A stretch of DNA of 64,000 nucleotides from Candidatus Poribacteria bacterium (GTDB lineage Bacteria > Poribacteria > WGA-4E > WGA-3G). Within the stretch, counting starts at the first letter, position 1. Each line of letters begins with the position of its first letter. Location: the NCBI GenBank assembly GCA_022822085.1, contig JAJECK010000025.1, positions 1-64,000 on the forward strand. Direction: 5' to 3'. The notes under the pieces are model-generated. The model had not been told where the DNA came from, made no database searches, and saw only the letters and a program-made list of their open reading frames with translations. The translations under genes were made by a program, and so were the position numbers. Positions 36,476-45,316 of this stretch are shown here, in pieces.

Positions 36476-39400
36476 CTACCACAACACCCATTCTATTGCT
36501 TCCGTGACTCGAAGTGTTTCTGTGATGGAAACCAAAATCATAGGATATAGACGGATCTCCGCATGACTTAACATCTCTCCCCGCCGATCCTTCAACCACT
36601 TCTCACACACCTGATACGCTCCGATCTCATATTCCCACACCTCTGCAGGCACCTCCGTGAAATACTGCGTGGCGTTTATCCAAACCTTACCATCTTCATA
36701 GCGAATCTTTGAGACAATACCGTCACCTTCACCTTCAAACCGATGGCGATGCGGGATGTTCCTGTCCCTTAAGAGATGCAGATCAATTAATTCTTGCCCG
36801 GACTCTGCAAGTGCAAAAAAGGAGTCAATATCTTCCTGCAAAGGGATACGTGGAAAATCGTATTTTAGAAACTCATAATACCTTTCACGGTAGGTTGGAC
36901 TATAAAGCACAGCATAGATATAAGCGAGAATCTCCTCTGGTGTAACGTCTTCGGGGAGTCCAAACGGTGCAGTCTGCGGTAATCCCAACGCCTCCGAGAG
37001 TGCAGTGAGAAAATCAGATTTGAAATTAAGTTCACGTTCTGTTGAAACTAAAAATCCCTCTAAATTTGAATATAGGTAAAGCGGAAAAACATATCCAGAT
37101 TCACTGCCTCTATTCGAAATAATGCACTTTTCTGTGATCTCATCAGTTACCAACGCGTGTTGCCATTTCGGACCTGTGACAATGCGACCGACGCAAAGGG
37201 CAAGATTTTCTGTGAGTAGATGAGACATAATTGCCTCACGAGGCCTACAGTGAAATCCGCCTGATCGTCCGGTATAGTATGTCCAGCGTGTGTCAAACGG
37301 ACGGTAGTAAATTGGCACTATATGCCGTTCTACATTGGAATAATTGCGGAGATCCGCCTGAGCACTGTGAACCTGCCAATCGCGAGTGTCCCTTGGCAAT
37401 CCAAACCGATCCCGGACCTCGTCTACAGAAAGTAAAACAAAATCGTCTACAATTTCGTGGACCTCTTGGGCAGTCCGATGAATTGTAAATTTATCTCGAC
37501 CTGTGGCAATTCCAACTGAACCTATATCGAAAATATCAGTAATTCTCCAACCCAGTTCGTATTCTGCTCCGTAGTCTGTTGCTTGCGGGACAAAAAGATA
37601 GTAAGGTAATGTCGGTTGCAGCTCACACCACTCCATTGACTGAACATCGCTCTCCGAAAGTTTGCTATATTTCTCTTTTCTATCGCCCCACATATCAGCA
37701 TAATAAACCTCTGCTGGGGTAGGATTTTCACGTTCTTTGACGCATAACAGAATAGAGACTCCTTGTGAAATATCAAAAACGTTTTCATTTTTCTCTCCCT
37801 CTGGCACCGCTTCCGTTCTTCTGCTGCTACCGTGCAAGTTAAGCAGATAGACAGCGTTAAAACTATCCAGTAAACTTTTCCGCATCCCGCGAAACATCGG
37901 ACCGTCAAGAAAACTATTATTCACAATATAACCGATAACGCCTTCACCATTTCTGTCAATTCGCCACTGTGCCCATCGGATAAACTTTACATAATCCGCT
38001 TGAAGTGCTTTTAAGTTCCTGTCACCGAGCGGAGCTCCATCTACCTGCTTATAATCCTCAATCAATTCACCGATAAAAGTTAAATTGCTGCCCACACGAC
38101 TCGGATTAGCAGACTTGCGTGGATATGGAGGATTGCCGAGTATGGCAAGAATTGGTTCGTCCCGTTTCACAGTGAGTGCAGCGTTTGCTTCATCAGAGAT
38201 AAACGCAGCAAACGGCAAGGGAGTTTGCATTTCGTCCGGTTGTTCCAAAGCGTTGGTAAGATAGATACCCAGACGTTCATTTGTCCGCCACCCTTGTGCT
38301 TGCAGAAACAGACTCAATTTCAGATGTGCGATCGTATACGGTGCGACAAGCAGTTCAAACCCAAAGATCCGTTTCACAAGTTGCGCGTTGATATACCGGT
38401 TCCAATCCCCTGTGCCGTAATTGGTTGTAACATATTCGCGTATGTGGTCAAGCACTGTCAAAAGGAATCCACCTGTACCTGTAGCAGGATCAAGAATGAG
38501 TGTGTTATCGTCTGCAAGTCCATCGGGTCTATTGAGTTCTGTTTTGAGCAGGGAATCTACTGAGCGAACAATATAGGAGATAACTTGTGGCGGTGTATAA
38601 AAAACGCCGCGATCAAAGCGGAGTTCTGGGTTATATTCTTTCAGAAATGTTTCGTAGAAATGGATAACTGGGTCTTCAAGATGGTTGTTTGCAGAGAAAA
38701 CTGTTTGGAGCATTTCAGTTGAGACGTTTTGGAGGAGCGTTGCAATGTCATCCAAGATATAAGTGACGTTCGTTTCAAGTGTCGGAGAGGCGACGTGATA
38801 AAAGAGTTGGACGAGAAATGGGTTTGATCTTGGGAGTGCACCGACTGCAGTATGCCGTGAAAAATTTGTCGCATTCGGCAGTGTGCAGCGTGCGGCGAAT
38901 AACCCATACGTGAGAGTTTGTGCATACATATCCGCGAAATCGTCAGGGGTGAGTGTCGCGAGCAACGTTTCCTTGAACGCTTTGAACATGCTGTAAGTTT
39001 CACTGTCCTCATCGGTGAGTGTCGTTGTGATCTGCGTTTGTAGTTCGCGTGTCCGTCTTGCCAGATATTTTGCAAGTGCCTCTGGAGAGGTAATTTGGAC
39101 GTGCCCAGCGTTGAAAAACAGCTCTAAAAGTGTTTCTAAATTTTCAGTTTCATGTTCAATGTGCGCAGCTGCACGTAGTTGTCCATCCCGCCACAGCTGA
39201 AAGTCAACGAAATTGGTAAGGATAAAGTTATCAAGGTTTTCCTTAAAACGTTGATTCTGTTCTCTGGCATGTCCTGTAAGGTTGTTTAGGTCTGTGCTGT
39301 CTGTTTCCGCCTCAATATAGCCGATGGTTAGCAATCCATCTGATGCAATGAAATCAGGTCGTCCGATCTGGTCAATGCTTTTCGGTTCGTGCGTAAATGT

Positions 39401-39556
39401 TATGTTGGGTTCGTTAAAACATTCTGCGTCTGTGGTAACATCTTCCAAGAATGCTTGGAGGTGCGTGTGCATAGAGAGTTCGGGGGTTGCGTCTGGGTTG
39501 GATCGTGTTTGGTCTATCTGTTGTAGATAGTGGTTGCTGTGGGTTTGGAATGACAT
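36476..39556 (-). CDS. Type ISP/IIG-like restriction-methylation protein (N6-adenine MTase)
   Basis: A 1026-residue single-chain protein. The N-terminus (about 60-90) has a PD-(D/E)XK-like segment, GRPDFIASDG then IGYIEAETD, in which the usual K of E-x-K is Glu. A helical connector follows, then the methyltransferase: GVFYTPPQVISYIVRSVDSLL near 318, SAM motif DPATGTGGFL near 355, and catalytic GNPPYPRKS near 480. From about 620 onward is the target-recognition and Type ISP-like C-terminal region. There is no helicase motif, unlike true Type ISP enzymes. It stands alone and convergent to nothing. Methylation activity is likely; cleavage is doubtful given the changed residue. Confidence 0.88.
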   Translation of the reverse strand: MSFQTHSNHYLQQIDQTRSNPDATPELSMHTHLQAFLEDVTTDAECFNEPNITFTHEPKSIDQIGRPDFIASDGLLTIGYIEAETDSTDLNNLTGHAREQNQRFKENLDNFILTNFVDFQLWRDGQLRAAAHIEHETENLETLLELFFNAGHVQITSPEALAKYLARRTRELQTQITTTLTDEDSETYSMFKAFKETLLATLTPDDFADMYAQTLTYGLFAARCTLPNATNFSRHTAVGALPRSNPFLVQLFYHVASPTLETNVTYILDDIATLLQNVSTEMLQTVFSANNHLEDPVIHFYETFLKEYNPELRFDRGVFYTPPQVISYIVRSVDSLLKTELNRPDGLADDNTLILDPATGTGGFLLTVLDHIREYVTTNYGTGDWNRYINAQLVKRIFGFELLVAPYTIAHLKLSLFLQAQGWRTNERLGIYLTNALEQPDEMQTPLPFAAFISDEANAALTVKRDEPILAILGNPPYPRKSANPSRVGSNLTFIGELIEDYKQVDGAPLGDRNLKALQADYVKFIRWAQWRIDRNGEGVIGYIVNNSFLDGPMFRGMRKSLLDSFNAVYLLNLHGSSRRTEAVPEGEKNENVFDISQGVSILLCVKERENPTPAEVYYADMWGDRKEKYSKLSESDVQSMEWCELQPTLPYYLFVPQATDYGAEYELGWRITDIFDIGSVGIATGRDKFTIHRTAQEVHEIVDDFVLLSVDEVRDRFGLPRDTRDWQVHSAQADLRNYSNVERHIVPIYYRPFDTRWTYYTGRSGGFHCRPREAIMSHLLTENLALCVGRIVTGPKWQHALVTDEITEKCIISNRGSESGYVFPLYLYSNLEGFLVSTERELNFKSDFLTALSEALGLPQTAPFGLPEDVTPEEILAYIYAVLYSPTYRERYYEFLKYDFPRIPLQEDIDSFFALAESGQELIDLHLLRDRNIPHRHRFEGEGDGIVSKIRYEDGKVWINATQYFTEVPAEVWEYEIGAYQVCEKWLKDRRGEMLSHAEIRLYPMILVSITETLRVTEAIEWVLW

Positions 39557-39607
39557 GTTTCTATTATATACGTATTAAATCTTAAGGGCAAGATTTCTTT
39601 TTGAATT

Positions 39608-41032
39608 TTAATCAGATTCAAATCCAATCCGAAATTCACCCCAAAACACGATTCCAACAAAATAAAGCACAATCGCCAACGGAATCAGAATCCAAATAGA
39701 CAATATCCCTTTCAACAACACCAAACCCACACCCATGACAGCAGAAATAAAAACAACCTTGAAAATAAATCCAATTTCAGTCAGTTTTGCAATCCGTTTT
39801 GAAATGTAGCTAAACCCAATGATTAGTAGATATACCTCACTGATTACCATTGTAATTGCTGCACCTACATGGCTGAGTCTCGGTATCAGAATAAAGTTCA
39901 GTACGATGTTCAGAAGTGCTGTTGTACCCATAAGTAATGAAAACACACTGCGTTTATCTGCTGCGCGAAGCATAGTAATGACCACGGTTGACAAGAAAAC
40001 CATGCCACCTGAGGCACTTAACCATAGCATTGCGGTGGAAATCCTCTCTATAGTATCTGGTGTATATTTAGAAGAAAATAACAGATGCGAAATTTCGTGT
40101 GAGAGTGTTGCAAGTCCAATCGCTAATGGTAACCCACATATTACCATCCACCGCACACCGTATGTATATGCCTGAGGTAATTTTTCGCGTTCATTTACAT
40201 ACAAACGAGATAGCACGGGGAACATTGCCCCCATTAGAAATGCCCCCGGTAAGATTGTGATGGCGTTGACTAATGTATATGCTAATCCATACCATGTATT
40301 GGCATTTAAACCATCCGGACTAAGTTTTGACAGCATAATTACGCCAATCCGAAAATAGATGAGGTTGAACAGATTGCCAACAGCAAAAGGGAGTGCTTGC
40401 TGCATAAGCATTACTATAATCTGCCGACTCGGTTCAAAACCGAGTGGTGTGAAGCGAAATCGTGTAAATCCGATACTCAGGACAAGGTTAAAACAACCTG
40501 CTAATAACCAAACCTGACACACATTTACAATATTATATCCGAGGAGGATCGCACCACCACCGACAAGAAATAACGTTCCACGTTCTGCAAGTACTGTCAA
40601 CGCTTCAAATTTCATCTCCTCGTGTGCCCGGAAGACGCATCTATAGAGTTGGGCAATGGAATTGACAATCTCTGCCAATCCTAAATAGACAACCATTGTC
40701 ACAATTGTTGAGGTAGACCACAATATAATACCACTGACAATCATGAGCGTATATGCCACAACAGCTAAGAGTAGACGTACGAGAAGTGCGTTGCCGAGAA
40801 AATGACGCGTTTGGGATAGATTTAGGGTCATTTCCCGAATCAATGGATTTTGTATACCGAGTTCTGTAAGACTTGCAATCAGGTTGGTTAAGGCGATTGC
40901 AACAAAATAGCCGCCTAAATCGTGCTCTGTAAAAAAACGAGGCATCAACCATAGTGTTAGGACGAGCGATCCAAGGCGACCAAAAATGTGTGCAGTGAAT
41001 AAGGTAGATGTATTTTTTAGAATACGGTTCAT
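39608..41032 (-). CDS. Oligosaccharide flippase / polysaccharide biosynthesis (Wzx-like) protein
   Basis: The 474-residue integral membrane protein has about 12-14 hydrophobic segments and the MOP-superfamily pattern: an N-terminal amphipathic start (NTSTLFTAHIFGRLGSLVLT), a charged loop MTLNLSQTRHFL and a long C-terminal hairpin. Wzx-type flippases move undecaprenyl-linked sugars across the inner membrane. Its ATG follows the antitoxin-like gene's TAG with no gap, so it is the third gene of an operon with tsaB. No glycosyltransferases are near, so the glycan is unknown. Confidence 0.88.
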   Translation of the reverse strand: MNRILKNTSTLFTAHIFGRLGSLVLTLWLMPRFFTEHDLGGYFVAIALTNLIASLTELGIQNPLIREMTLNLSQTRHFLGNALLVRLLLAVVAYTLMIVSGIILWSTSTIVTMVVYLGLAEIVNSIAQLYRCVFRAHEEMKFEALTVLAERGTLFLVGGGAILLGYNIVNVCQVWLLAGCFNLVLSIGFTRFRFTPLGFEPSRQIIVMLMQQALPFAVGNLFNLIYFRIGVIMLSKLSPDGLNANTWYGLAYTLVNAITILPGAFLMGAMFPVLSRLYVNEREKLPQAYTYGVRWMVICGLPLAIGLATLSHEISHLLFSSKYTPDTIERISTAMLWLSASGGMVFLSTVVITMLRAADKRSVFSLLMGTTALLNIVLNFILIPRLSHVGAAITMVISEVYLLIIGFSYISKRIAKLTEIGFIFKVVFISAVMGVGLVLLKGILSIWILIPLAIVLYFVGIVFWGEFRIGFESD

Positions 41033-41296
41033 CTAATTCGTTAACGTTGACTCCCGTATGTGATTTATCAGTAGGGTATTTACCAAGGTTTCAATTGTTA
41101 CGCCTTGTGCATGTGCTTTTTGGTTGAGTTCTTCTGCGATCTCTGGAAGAATCGCTACACGAATAGCTCGCTTCTTATCTGTTTCAAAGCGAAACCATTC
41201 TCCATTGTCTTCCATGAAATCGGACGTATCTAAATTGTCCCAAAAATCAGCTTCCTCTTGATAAGAGACAAACTCTGGAACTTTCAGGTCTTTCAT
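41033..41296 (-). CDS. CopG/BrnA-like antitoxin family protein
   Basis: The 87-residue protein contains VPEFVSYQEEADFWDNLDTSDF, the N-terminal signature of the CopG-type antitoxin family (BrnA-like), and a C-terminal ribbon-helix-helix-like part (RAIRVAILPEIAEELNQKAHAQGVT, split by a turn, then LVNTLLINHIRES). The start is placed at ATG 41296; the frame reaches a TTG at 41365 that overlaps the tsaB stop, and no RBS supports either strongly. No BrnT or other toxin gene is adjacent. It sits between tsaB and the flippase, translated without a gap into the latter, so it may instead act as a local regulator. Confidence 0.7.
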   Translation of the reverse strand: MKDLKVPEFVSYQEEADFWDNLDTSDFMEDNGEWFRFETDKKRAIRVAILPEIAEELNQKAHAQGVTIETLVNTLLINHIRESTLTN

Positions 41297-41361
41297 TTTT
41301 TTAGTGTCTTGTACAGGAATAGGTCTACATACTGTTTCTTGATATATTTTAATATAACAAA

Positions 41362-42045
41362 TCAATACAACCCAATTCTAACATAGTTTGGTACTAAAGT
41401 CCAATAACTATCTGTATCACCTTGTTTTAGTCGTTGCGCGCCGAGTTTTGCAATAGTTGCTCCGCGCGGAACATTAAAGAGTCGATCTCCGAAGTGCCCT
41501 GTCTCACCAAGTCTCTCTTGGATTACATCTCCGTAGGTAGCAAGTCCATCTCCAACAAAGATGGAAGTAGCATTCGATGAAATATGATGACTGTCAAGTT
41601 CATCTAAAAACGTGTCAATGGGAAGACAGAGATCGTCAGTAAGCCGTTTCCAATGAGTGCCACCTTCAAAGATCGCCCCATAGATTTCACTGCGTCGCGC
41701 GTCAAGAATAGGACAAATAAGTCCCGCTGACCATCGCAGATTATAAGCAATTGCCTCCAATGTTGACACACCGACAATCGGTTTGTCAACTGCATAACAG
41801 AGCGATTTTGCTGTTGCCACACCGATACGGATACCGGTAAACGAACCAGGTCCGATACCGACTGCGCAACCATCTAATTCGTGTGGTGTCCTCTCGCCCC
41901 ATTTCAGAACAGTATCAATGGCAGGCATTAGACGGGAGGAGTGGGCTTGGACAATGTTGAGGGTATGTTCGGCAACTATGTGCTCGTCATCTATGAGGGC
42001 AACACTGCCGATAGGGGTTGAAGTGTCAATGCCTAAGATTTTCAT
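41362..42045 (-). CDS. tsaB: tRNA N6-threonylcarbamoyladenosine synthesis protein TsaB
   Basis: TsaB (YeaZ) is the partner of TsaD and TsaE in making t6A37 in ANN-decoding tRNAs. The 227-residue protein has the ASKHA N-terminal strand KILGIDTSTPIGSVAL, HSSRLMPAID near residue 36, and GIGPGSFTGIRIGVATAKSL near 62, the family's best-known motif. The C-terminal lobe is present at normal length. It is the first gene of an operon with an antitoxin-like gene and a flippase. TsaD and TsaE are not in the window. Confidence 0.94.
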   Translation of the reverse strand: MKILGIDTSTPIGSVALIDDEHIVAEHTLNIVQAHSSRLMPAIDTVLKWGERTPHELDGCAVGIGPGSFTGIRIGVATAKSLCYAVDKPIVGVSTLEAIAYNLRWSAGLICPILDARRSEIYGAIFEGGTHWKRLTDDLCLPIDTFLDELDSHHISSNATSIFVGDGLATYGDVIQERLGETGHFGDRLFNVPRGATIAKLGAQRLKQGDTDSYWTLVPNYVRIGLY

Positions 42046-42353
42046 TCAAAGTCAATTAGCAATTCTGAGTCAACTTTGTCGGATAAAAGGCTGTCTACCT
42101 TCTGAACGCATAAACTATGCAGTGAATTCACAACATAGAAGTTGATAGTATTTTGATTTTTACGCCATTAAGGAATTATATATCTATATCCTCAAAATGT
42201 CAAGGTGAAACAGAGATACAGAGATACAGCAGGGTTATTTAGTTTTAAGAATTATCGCTTTTGTGTTTTACTAAAAGTTAAAACCATTGGTCAAGTCCAG
42301 TGTAGTAGAACCCATTAGATAAACTAAAGGATATGAAGATATGAGTAACGCTC

Positions 42354-42383
42354 TTTAGTCCCGTCCGGACGATATGTTTATAG
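42354..42383 (+). repeat. Dispersed palindromic repeat, TTTAGTCCCG family, copy 1
   Basis: TTTAGTCCCGTCCGGACGAT followed by ATGTTTATAG. The centre GTCC-GGAC can form a hairpin. The same unit recurs at 42405, 43782, and around the IS630 element (43830-43840 and 45099-45127). Confidence 0.85.
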
Positions 42384-42596
42384 CAGAACATTGAGCTCCA
42401 GTTCTTTAGTCCCGTAGGGACGATATCTGTGAATTACCGTTGGCACTTCAATTCTCCCAACAAGCAGTGTTATCCATATCAGGATGACTCCCTTAGACTT
42501 TGTTTTAATGTATAAAAATAGAAAACACCCCATAAATACTAATTGCAATATAATAGTGATACTGTCTCTAAGTAAGAAATCCATTAAAAATTCCAT
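42378..42596 (-). CDS. Possible small membrane protein
   Basis: A 72-residue frame with one clear hydrophobic segment (DSITIILQLVFMGCFLFLYI) and a basic end (KTKSKG), then a second hydrophobic stretch (VILIWITLLVG). The last 15 or so codons are read through a TTTAGTCCCG repeat, so the true end may have been replaced by the repeat. The RBS is weak (AGGGTAAACAATT-ATG). It could be a small real gene truncated by repeat insertion or chance. No family is recognised. Confidence 0.3.
   Translation of the reverse strand: MEFLMDFLLRDSITIILQLVFMGCFLFLYIKTKSKGVILIWITLLVGRIEVPTVIHRYRPYGTKELELNVLL
42405..42427 (+). repeat. Dispersed palindromic repeat, TTTAGTCCCG family, copy 2
   Basis: TTTAGTCCCGTAGGGACGAT then ATC, the consensus-like form. 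GTCCC and GGGAC pair across a short loop (CGTA). Confidence 0.85.
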
Positions 42597-42855
42597 AATT
42601 GTTTACCCTATATTGAGATAACTATATGTTGAGAGATTATATTCAACTTTAGAATGTCTTACACAAATAGAGTTTTCGCTAAAGTTGAAGTAAGGATCCA
42701 CTTGGTCGTAACTTTTTGATCGGGATATCTTATATCATTTCCATTGAAAGTCCCAAGACTTATTTTTTAGTTATTCATCAAGACTTTACTTGTGCGATGA
42801 GTTCATTATGTTATAGTTGATAGCATTTAGATTCATAAACAGTCCATTTACTACA

Positions 42856-42979
42856 GTATATCTCATAAATCATGATAGGACACCTTCATCGTCCGGGCGA
42901 GGTTACCTTGTCCCTATATAGAAAGACTTCTTCTAAACGGGCGGGGAGCCCCCGCCCGGACAAGTGATTTATGAGATAC
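42856..42979. repeat. Inverted-repeat element with a GC-rich hairpin
   Basis: ATCTCATAAATCA (42860-42872) is perfectly inverted at 42965-42977. Just inside, CGGGCGGGG (42938-42946) and CCCCGCCCG (42950-42958) form a perfect nine-pair stem with a three-base loop, and GGGCGAGGTTACCTTGTCC (42895-42913) is a second weak palindrome. The DNA is much richer in GC than its flanks. There is no coding content. It looks like a MITE- or REP-type insertion. The rest of the gap 42597-43064 holds nothing recognisable. Confidence 0.7.
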
Positions 42980-43064
42980 GCTCTATCTTATTCTTGTGCA
43001 ATGAGTGGATTGTATATCGTAGTATAGAAAATGTCAAGGTAGACAGATGTAATCATAAAATAAT

Positions 43065-43093
43065 TTGCTTTTTGCGCACCGATGTGCTATCAT
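43065..43093 (+). promoter_or_regulatory. Promoter of the tRNA-Ala gene
   Basis: TTGCTT (43065-43070), a 17-base spacer and TATCAT (43088-43093) lie 20 bases before the mature tRNA 5' end. Confidence 0.55.
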
Positions 43094-43112
43094 TAAAATA
43101 GTTAAAGCAGGT

Positions 43113-43188
<76 letters not shown>

Positions 43189-43191
43189 TTT

Positions 43192-43680
43192 TTATTGCGA
43201 TGGATGTTCAGTTGGAGACGGAACGTTACTGTTCTTTTTTGGTGTTGCTTTGTCCGATTGTGTCTTCACAATTCTGCGTGGTAAACCGTTATCTAAAACA
43301 CCTAAAACCGTCAGATGAAGTTGTGCACGCGGTGATAGAACTTCTATTATCTCCTTCTCTGCTTTATCAATCTGCTTCTGTAATTCCTTCCGTTTTGTAC
43401 GGAATTTCTCCAATGTTTTCCGAATTTCTTCATCCTTAATCAATGAATCCTTAACAAGACGGTTCAATGTTTTTAGGTCTTTAACTGCTTCTAAATGTTT
43501 CTGGCGTTTTAGTTTCCACATCGCTTCAATTTGGGTTTTCTGTTCCGCAGTTACACCGAGATCTGTCAAGGTAAGACCTTCTTTCACCAGTCCTTCATCT
43601 TTCTGTGCCCAAGCGAAGATACTACAGAGTACGACACACCCGAGAATCTGTATAGTACGTTTTATCCATAAATTTTTCAT
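43192..43680 (-). CDS. Spy/LTXXQ-like periplasmic protein
   Basis: The signal peptide covers residues 1-25 (ending AWAQ). Residues 35-125 form a long helical hairpin starting LTLTDLGVTAEQKTQIEAMW, the LTXXQ-like motif of the Spy/CpxP and heavy-metal resistance family, followed by a charged coiled coil (FRTKRKELQKQIDKAEKEI) and LSPRAQLHL. Spy is a periplasmic chaperone and CpxP a stress sensor. The tail is Lys/Pro/Ser-rich. AAGGAGG lies ahead of the ATG. The gene runs towards the tRNA on the opposite strand and ends four bases from it. Family call moderately sure. Confidence 0.75.
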   Translation of the reverse strand: MKNLWIKRTIQILGCVVLCSIFAWAQKDEGLVKEGLTLTDLGVTAEQKTQIEAMWKLKRQKHLEAVKDLKTLNRLVKDSLIKDEEIRKTLEKFRTKRKELQKQIDKAEKEIIEVLSPRAQLHLTVLGVLDNGLPRRIVKTQSDKATPKKNSNVPSPTEHPSQ

Positions 43681-43781
43681 TTTTCCCTCCTTGTTATTAA
43701 GGATAGCATAATCTTCTTAAATTATCTACAGATGTAAATTTTAGCCCAGGGTTATATAACACAAGTCGTTATAAATGTCCT

Positions 43782-43811
43782 TTTAGTTCCGTAGGGACGA
43801 TATGTTTATAG
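43782..43811 (+). repeat. Dispersed palindromic repeat, TTTAGTCCCG family, copy 3
   Basis: TTTAGTTCCGTAGGGACGAT then ATGTTTATAG, one base off the consensus in the first arm. It lies 30 bases before the copy split by the IS630 element. Confidence 0.8.
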
Positions 43812-43829
43812 AACGTTTTTAACACCTTC

Positions 43830-43840
43830 TTTAGTCCCGG
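43830..43840 (+). repeat. Left part of a TTTAGTCCCG repeat split by the IS630 element
   Basis: TTTAGTCCCGG ends just before the left terminal repeat of the element. The rest of the unit, GGTAGGGACGATATG, appears after the right end (45113-45127), so the element seems to sit inside a repeat copy. Confidence 0.6.
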
Positions 43841-43842
43841 GG

Positions 43843-45098
43843 AATGCCTAATGAAGATTAAATAATTAATTCGGTAATTTTGTTTTTGTGTTATACTCTT
43901 GTCCAAGGAGGTATTTATTCATGGCAAAACCCCATAAACTTGAACTCAGTGAAACTGAACGTCAAAAACTCGTTGAACTCCGCGATAAAGGTGAACCCGC
44001 ATATCTACGGGAACGCGCTGCTGCCCTTTTGAAAATAAACGAGGGGCTTTCCCCTCACAAAGTCGCCCGAAAAGCACTCTTGAAAGAACGCGACCCTGAT
44101 ACGGTCTATACGTGGCTCCGCCGATACAAAGAAAACGGTATTCAAGGTTTATTCCAAAAATCCGGTCGTGGTCGGAAACCTGCCTATTCCCCTAAATCCC
44201 CCGAAGAAGCAGAGGCGGAGGTCTATAGGACCATCGGACAGGGACCTGAACAACTCCATCCGCACCAAACGCGCTGGACACTCCGAACCCTTGGAAACAC
44301 CATCCCTTGGCTCTGTGATGTGTCTGTGCCAGGTATCCATCAAATCCTCTCACGACTCGGTATCAGCTACAAGCGTGCCAGACTATATGTGCGAAGTCCG
44401 GATAAAGACTACGCTGAAAAAATGGACCGGCTCCAGCAGGTTTTGGAAGAGACCCGACACCATCCACAAACCTGTGTTGCCCTTTACCAAGATGAGTTCT
44501 CGTTTTATCGCAACCCTACTATAGCAAAAGACTGGGCACGCACAGGGACGAAAACACCTTTAGCTCATCAGAGCTACAAACACGACGAGCTCTGCTATGG
44601 GATCGGTGCACTGAACCCACACACAGGAGATGTTGTTTACCAGCAAGTTCCAAAATGCACAGTTGAAGCACTCCATGCGTTTTATACCGAGATTTGCCAA
44701 CGCTATGCAAACAAGCAACGGATATATTTGATACAAGACAATTGGTCAACCCACTTTCAAGCAAACTTGTTGGCAGCCCTTCTCCCTCAAACAGTATCGT
44801 TTGTGAAACCGAAACCTCCGAATTGGACAGGTAAACTTTCAAAGAAAATCGGAAACCTTCACAAACTACCGATTGAGATCATACAACTACCGACCTATGC
44901 GCCGTGGACGAACCCGATTGAAAAGTTATGGCGATGGGTGCGTCAATCAGTGTTGCATCTCCATCGGCTTTGTGATGACTGGGGTGCCCTCCAAAAAAAG
45001 GTGATGGATTTTATGACACAGTTCAAAGATGGATCAAAGGAGTTGCTCCAATATGTCGGATTATTACCGAATTAATAAATTAATCTTCATATGGCATT
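43843..45098 (+). mobile_element. IS630-family insertion sequence, apparently whole
   Basis: The element is about 1256 bp, bounded by 36-bp terminal inverted repeats at 43843-43878 and 45063-45098 that agree in about 32 positions (shared core TTAATTCGGTAAT near the inner ends and AATGCC at the outer ends). It contains one transposase gene (43921-45075). IS630 elements usually insert at TA; TA dinucleotides lie at 43849 and within CATATG near 45090, so the exact ends may be a few bases further in. It interrupts a TTTAGTCCCG repeat. Confidence 0.85.
43921..45075 (+). CDS. IS630-family transposase
   Basis: A 384-residue DDE transposase. The N-terminal helix-turn-helix part (LSETERQKLVELRDKGEPAY, split, then VYTWLRRYKENG) is followed by a winged-helix region (SVPGIHQILSRLGISYKRAR). 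The catalytic triad is visible as YQDEFSF near residue 195, LIQDNWSTHF near 274 and PWTNPIEKLWR near 325, the standard IS630/Tc1 signature. The frame is unbroken and the start at 43921 has AAGGAGGT upstream. The stop codon lies within the right terminal repeat. It is likely functional. Confidence 0.95.
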   Translation: MAKPHKLELSETERQKLVELRDKGEPAYLRERAAALLKINEGLSPHKVARKALLKERDPDTVYTWLRRYKENGIQGLFQKSGRGRKPAYSPKSPEEAEAEVYRTIGQGPEQLHPHQTRWTLRTLGNTIPWLCDVSVPGIHQILSRLGISYKRARLYVRSPDKDYAEKMDRLQQVLEETRHHPQTCVALYQDEFSFYRNPTIAKDWARTGTKTPLAHQSYKHDELCYGIGALNPHTGDVVYQQVPKCTVEALHAFYTEICQRYANKQRIYLIQDNWSTHFQANLLAALLPQTVSFVKPKPPNWTGKLSKKIGNLHKLPIEIIQLPTYAPWTNPIEKLWRWVRQSVLHLHRLCDDWGALQKKVMDFMTQFKDGSKELLQYVGLLPN

Positions 45099-45127
45099 GG
45101 TCCCGTTGATTTGGTAGGGACGATATG
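45099..45127 (+). repeat. Right part of the TTTAGTCCCG repeat split by the IS630 element
   Basis: GGTCCCGTTGATTTGGTAGG then GACGATATG follows the right terminal repeat. It carries the second arm (TAGGGACGATATG) of the repeat whose first arm lies at 43830-43840; the TTGATTTGG in its centre differs from other copies. Confidence 0.6.
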
Positions 45128-45228
45128 CAAGATCCATTTTTTGTGAATACAATACAAACAAATAGTTAACTGGCACAAGTCGTTTTTCTAACACAAAAAT
45201 GAATATCTCTAAACCATACTAAAAATAT

Positions 45229-45258
45229 TTGACATCCATAACCTTTTCTGTCTATAAT
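45229..45258 (+). promoter_or_regulatory. Sigma-70 type promoter
   Basis: TTGACA (45229-45234), an 18-base spacer and a perfect TATAAT (45253-45258) lie 58 bases before the start at 45317. Confidence 0.75.
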
Positions 45259-45316
45259 ACTGAATAATGAATTGATTTAAACTAACGAGGATACTTTTCC
45301 ATTCAATTTTATAGAT

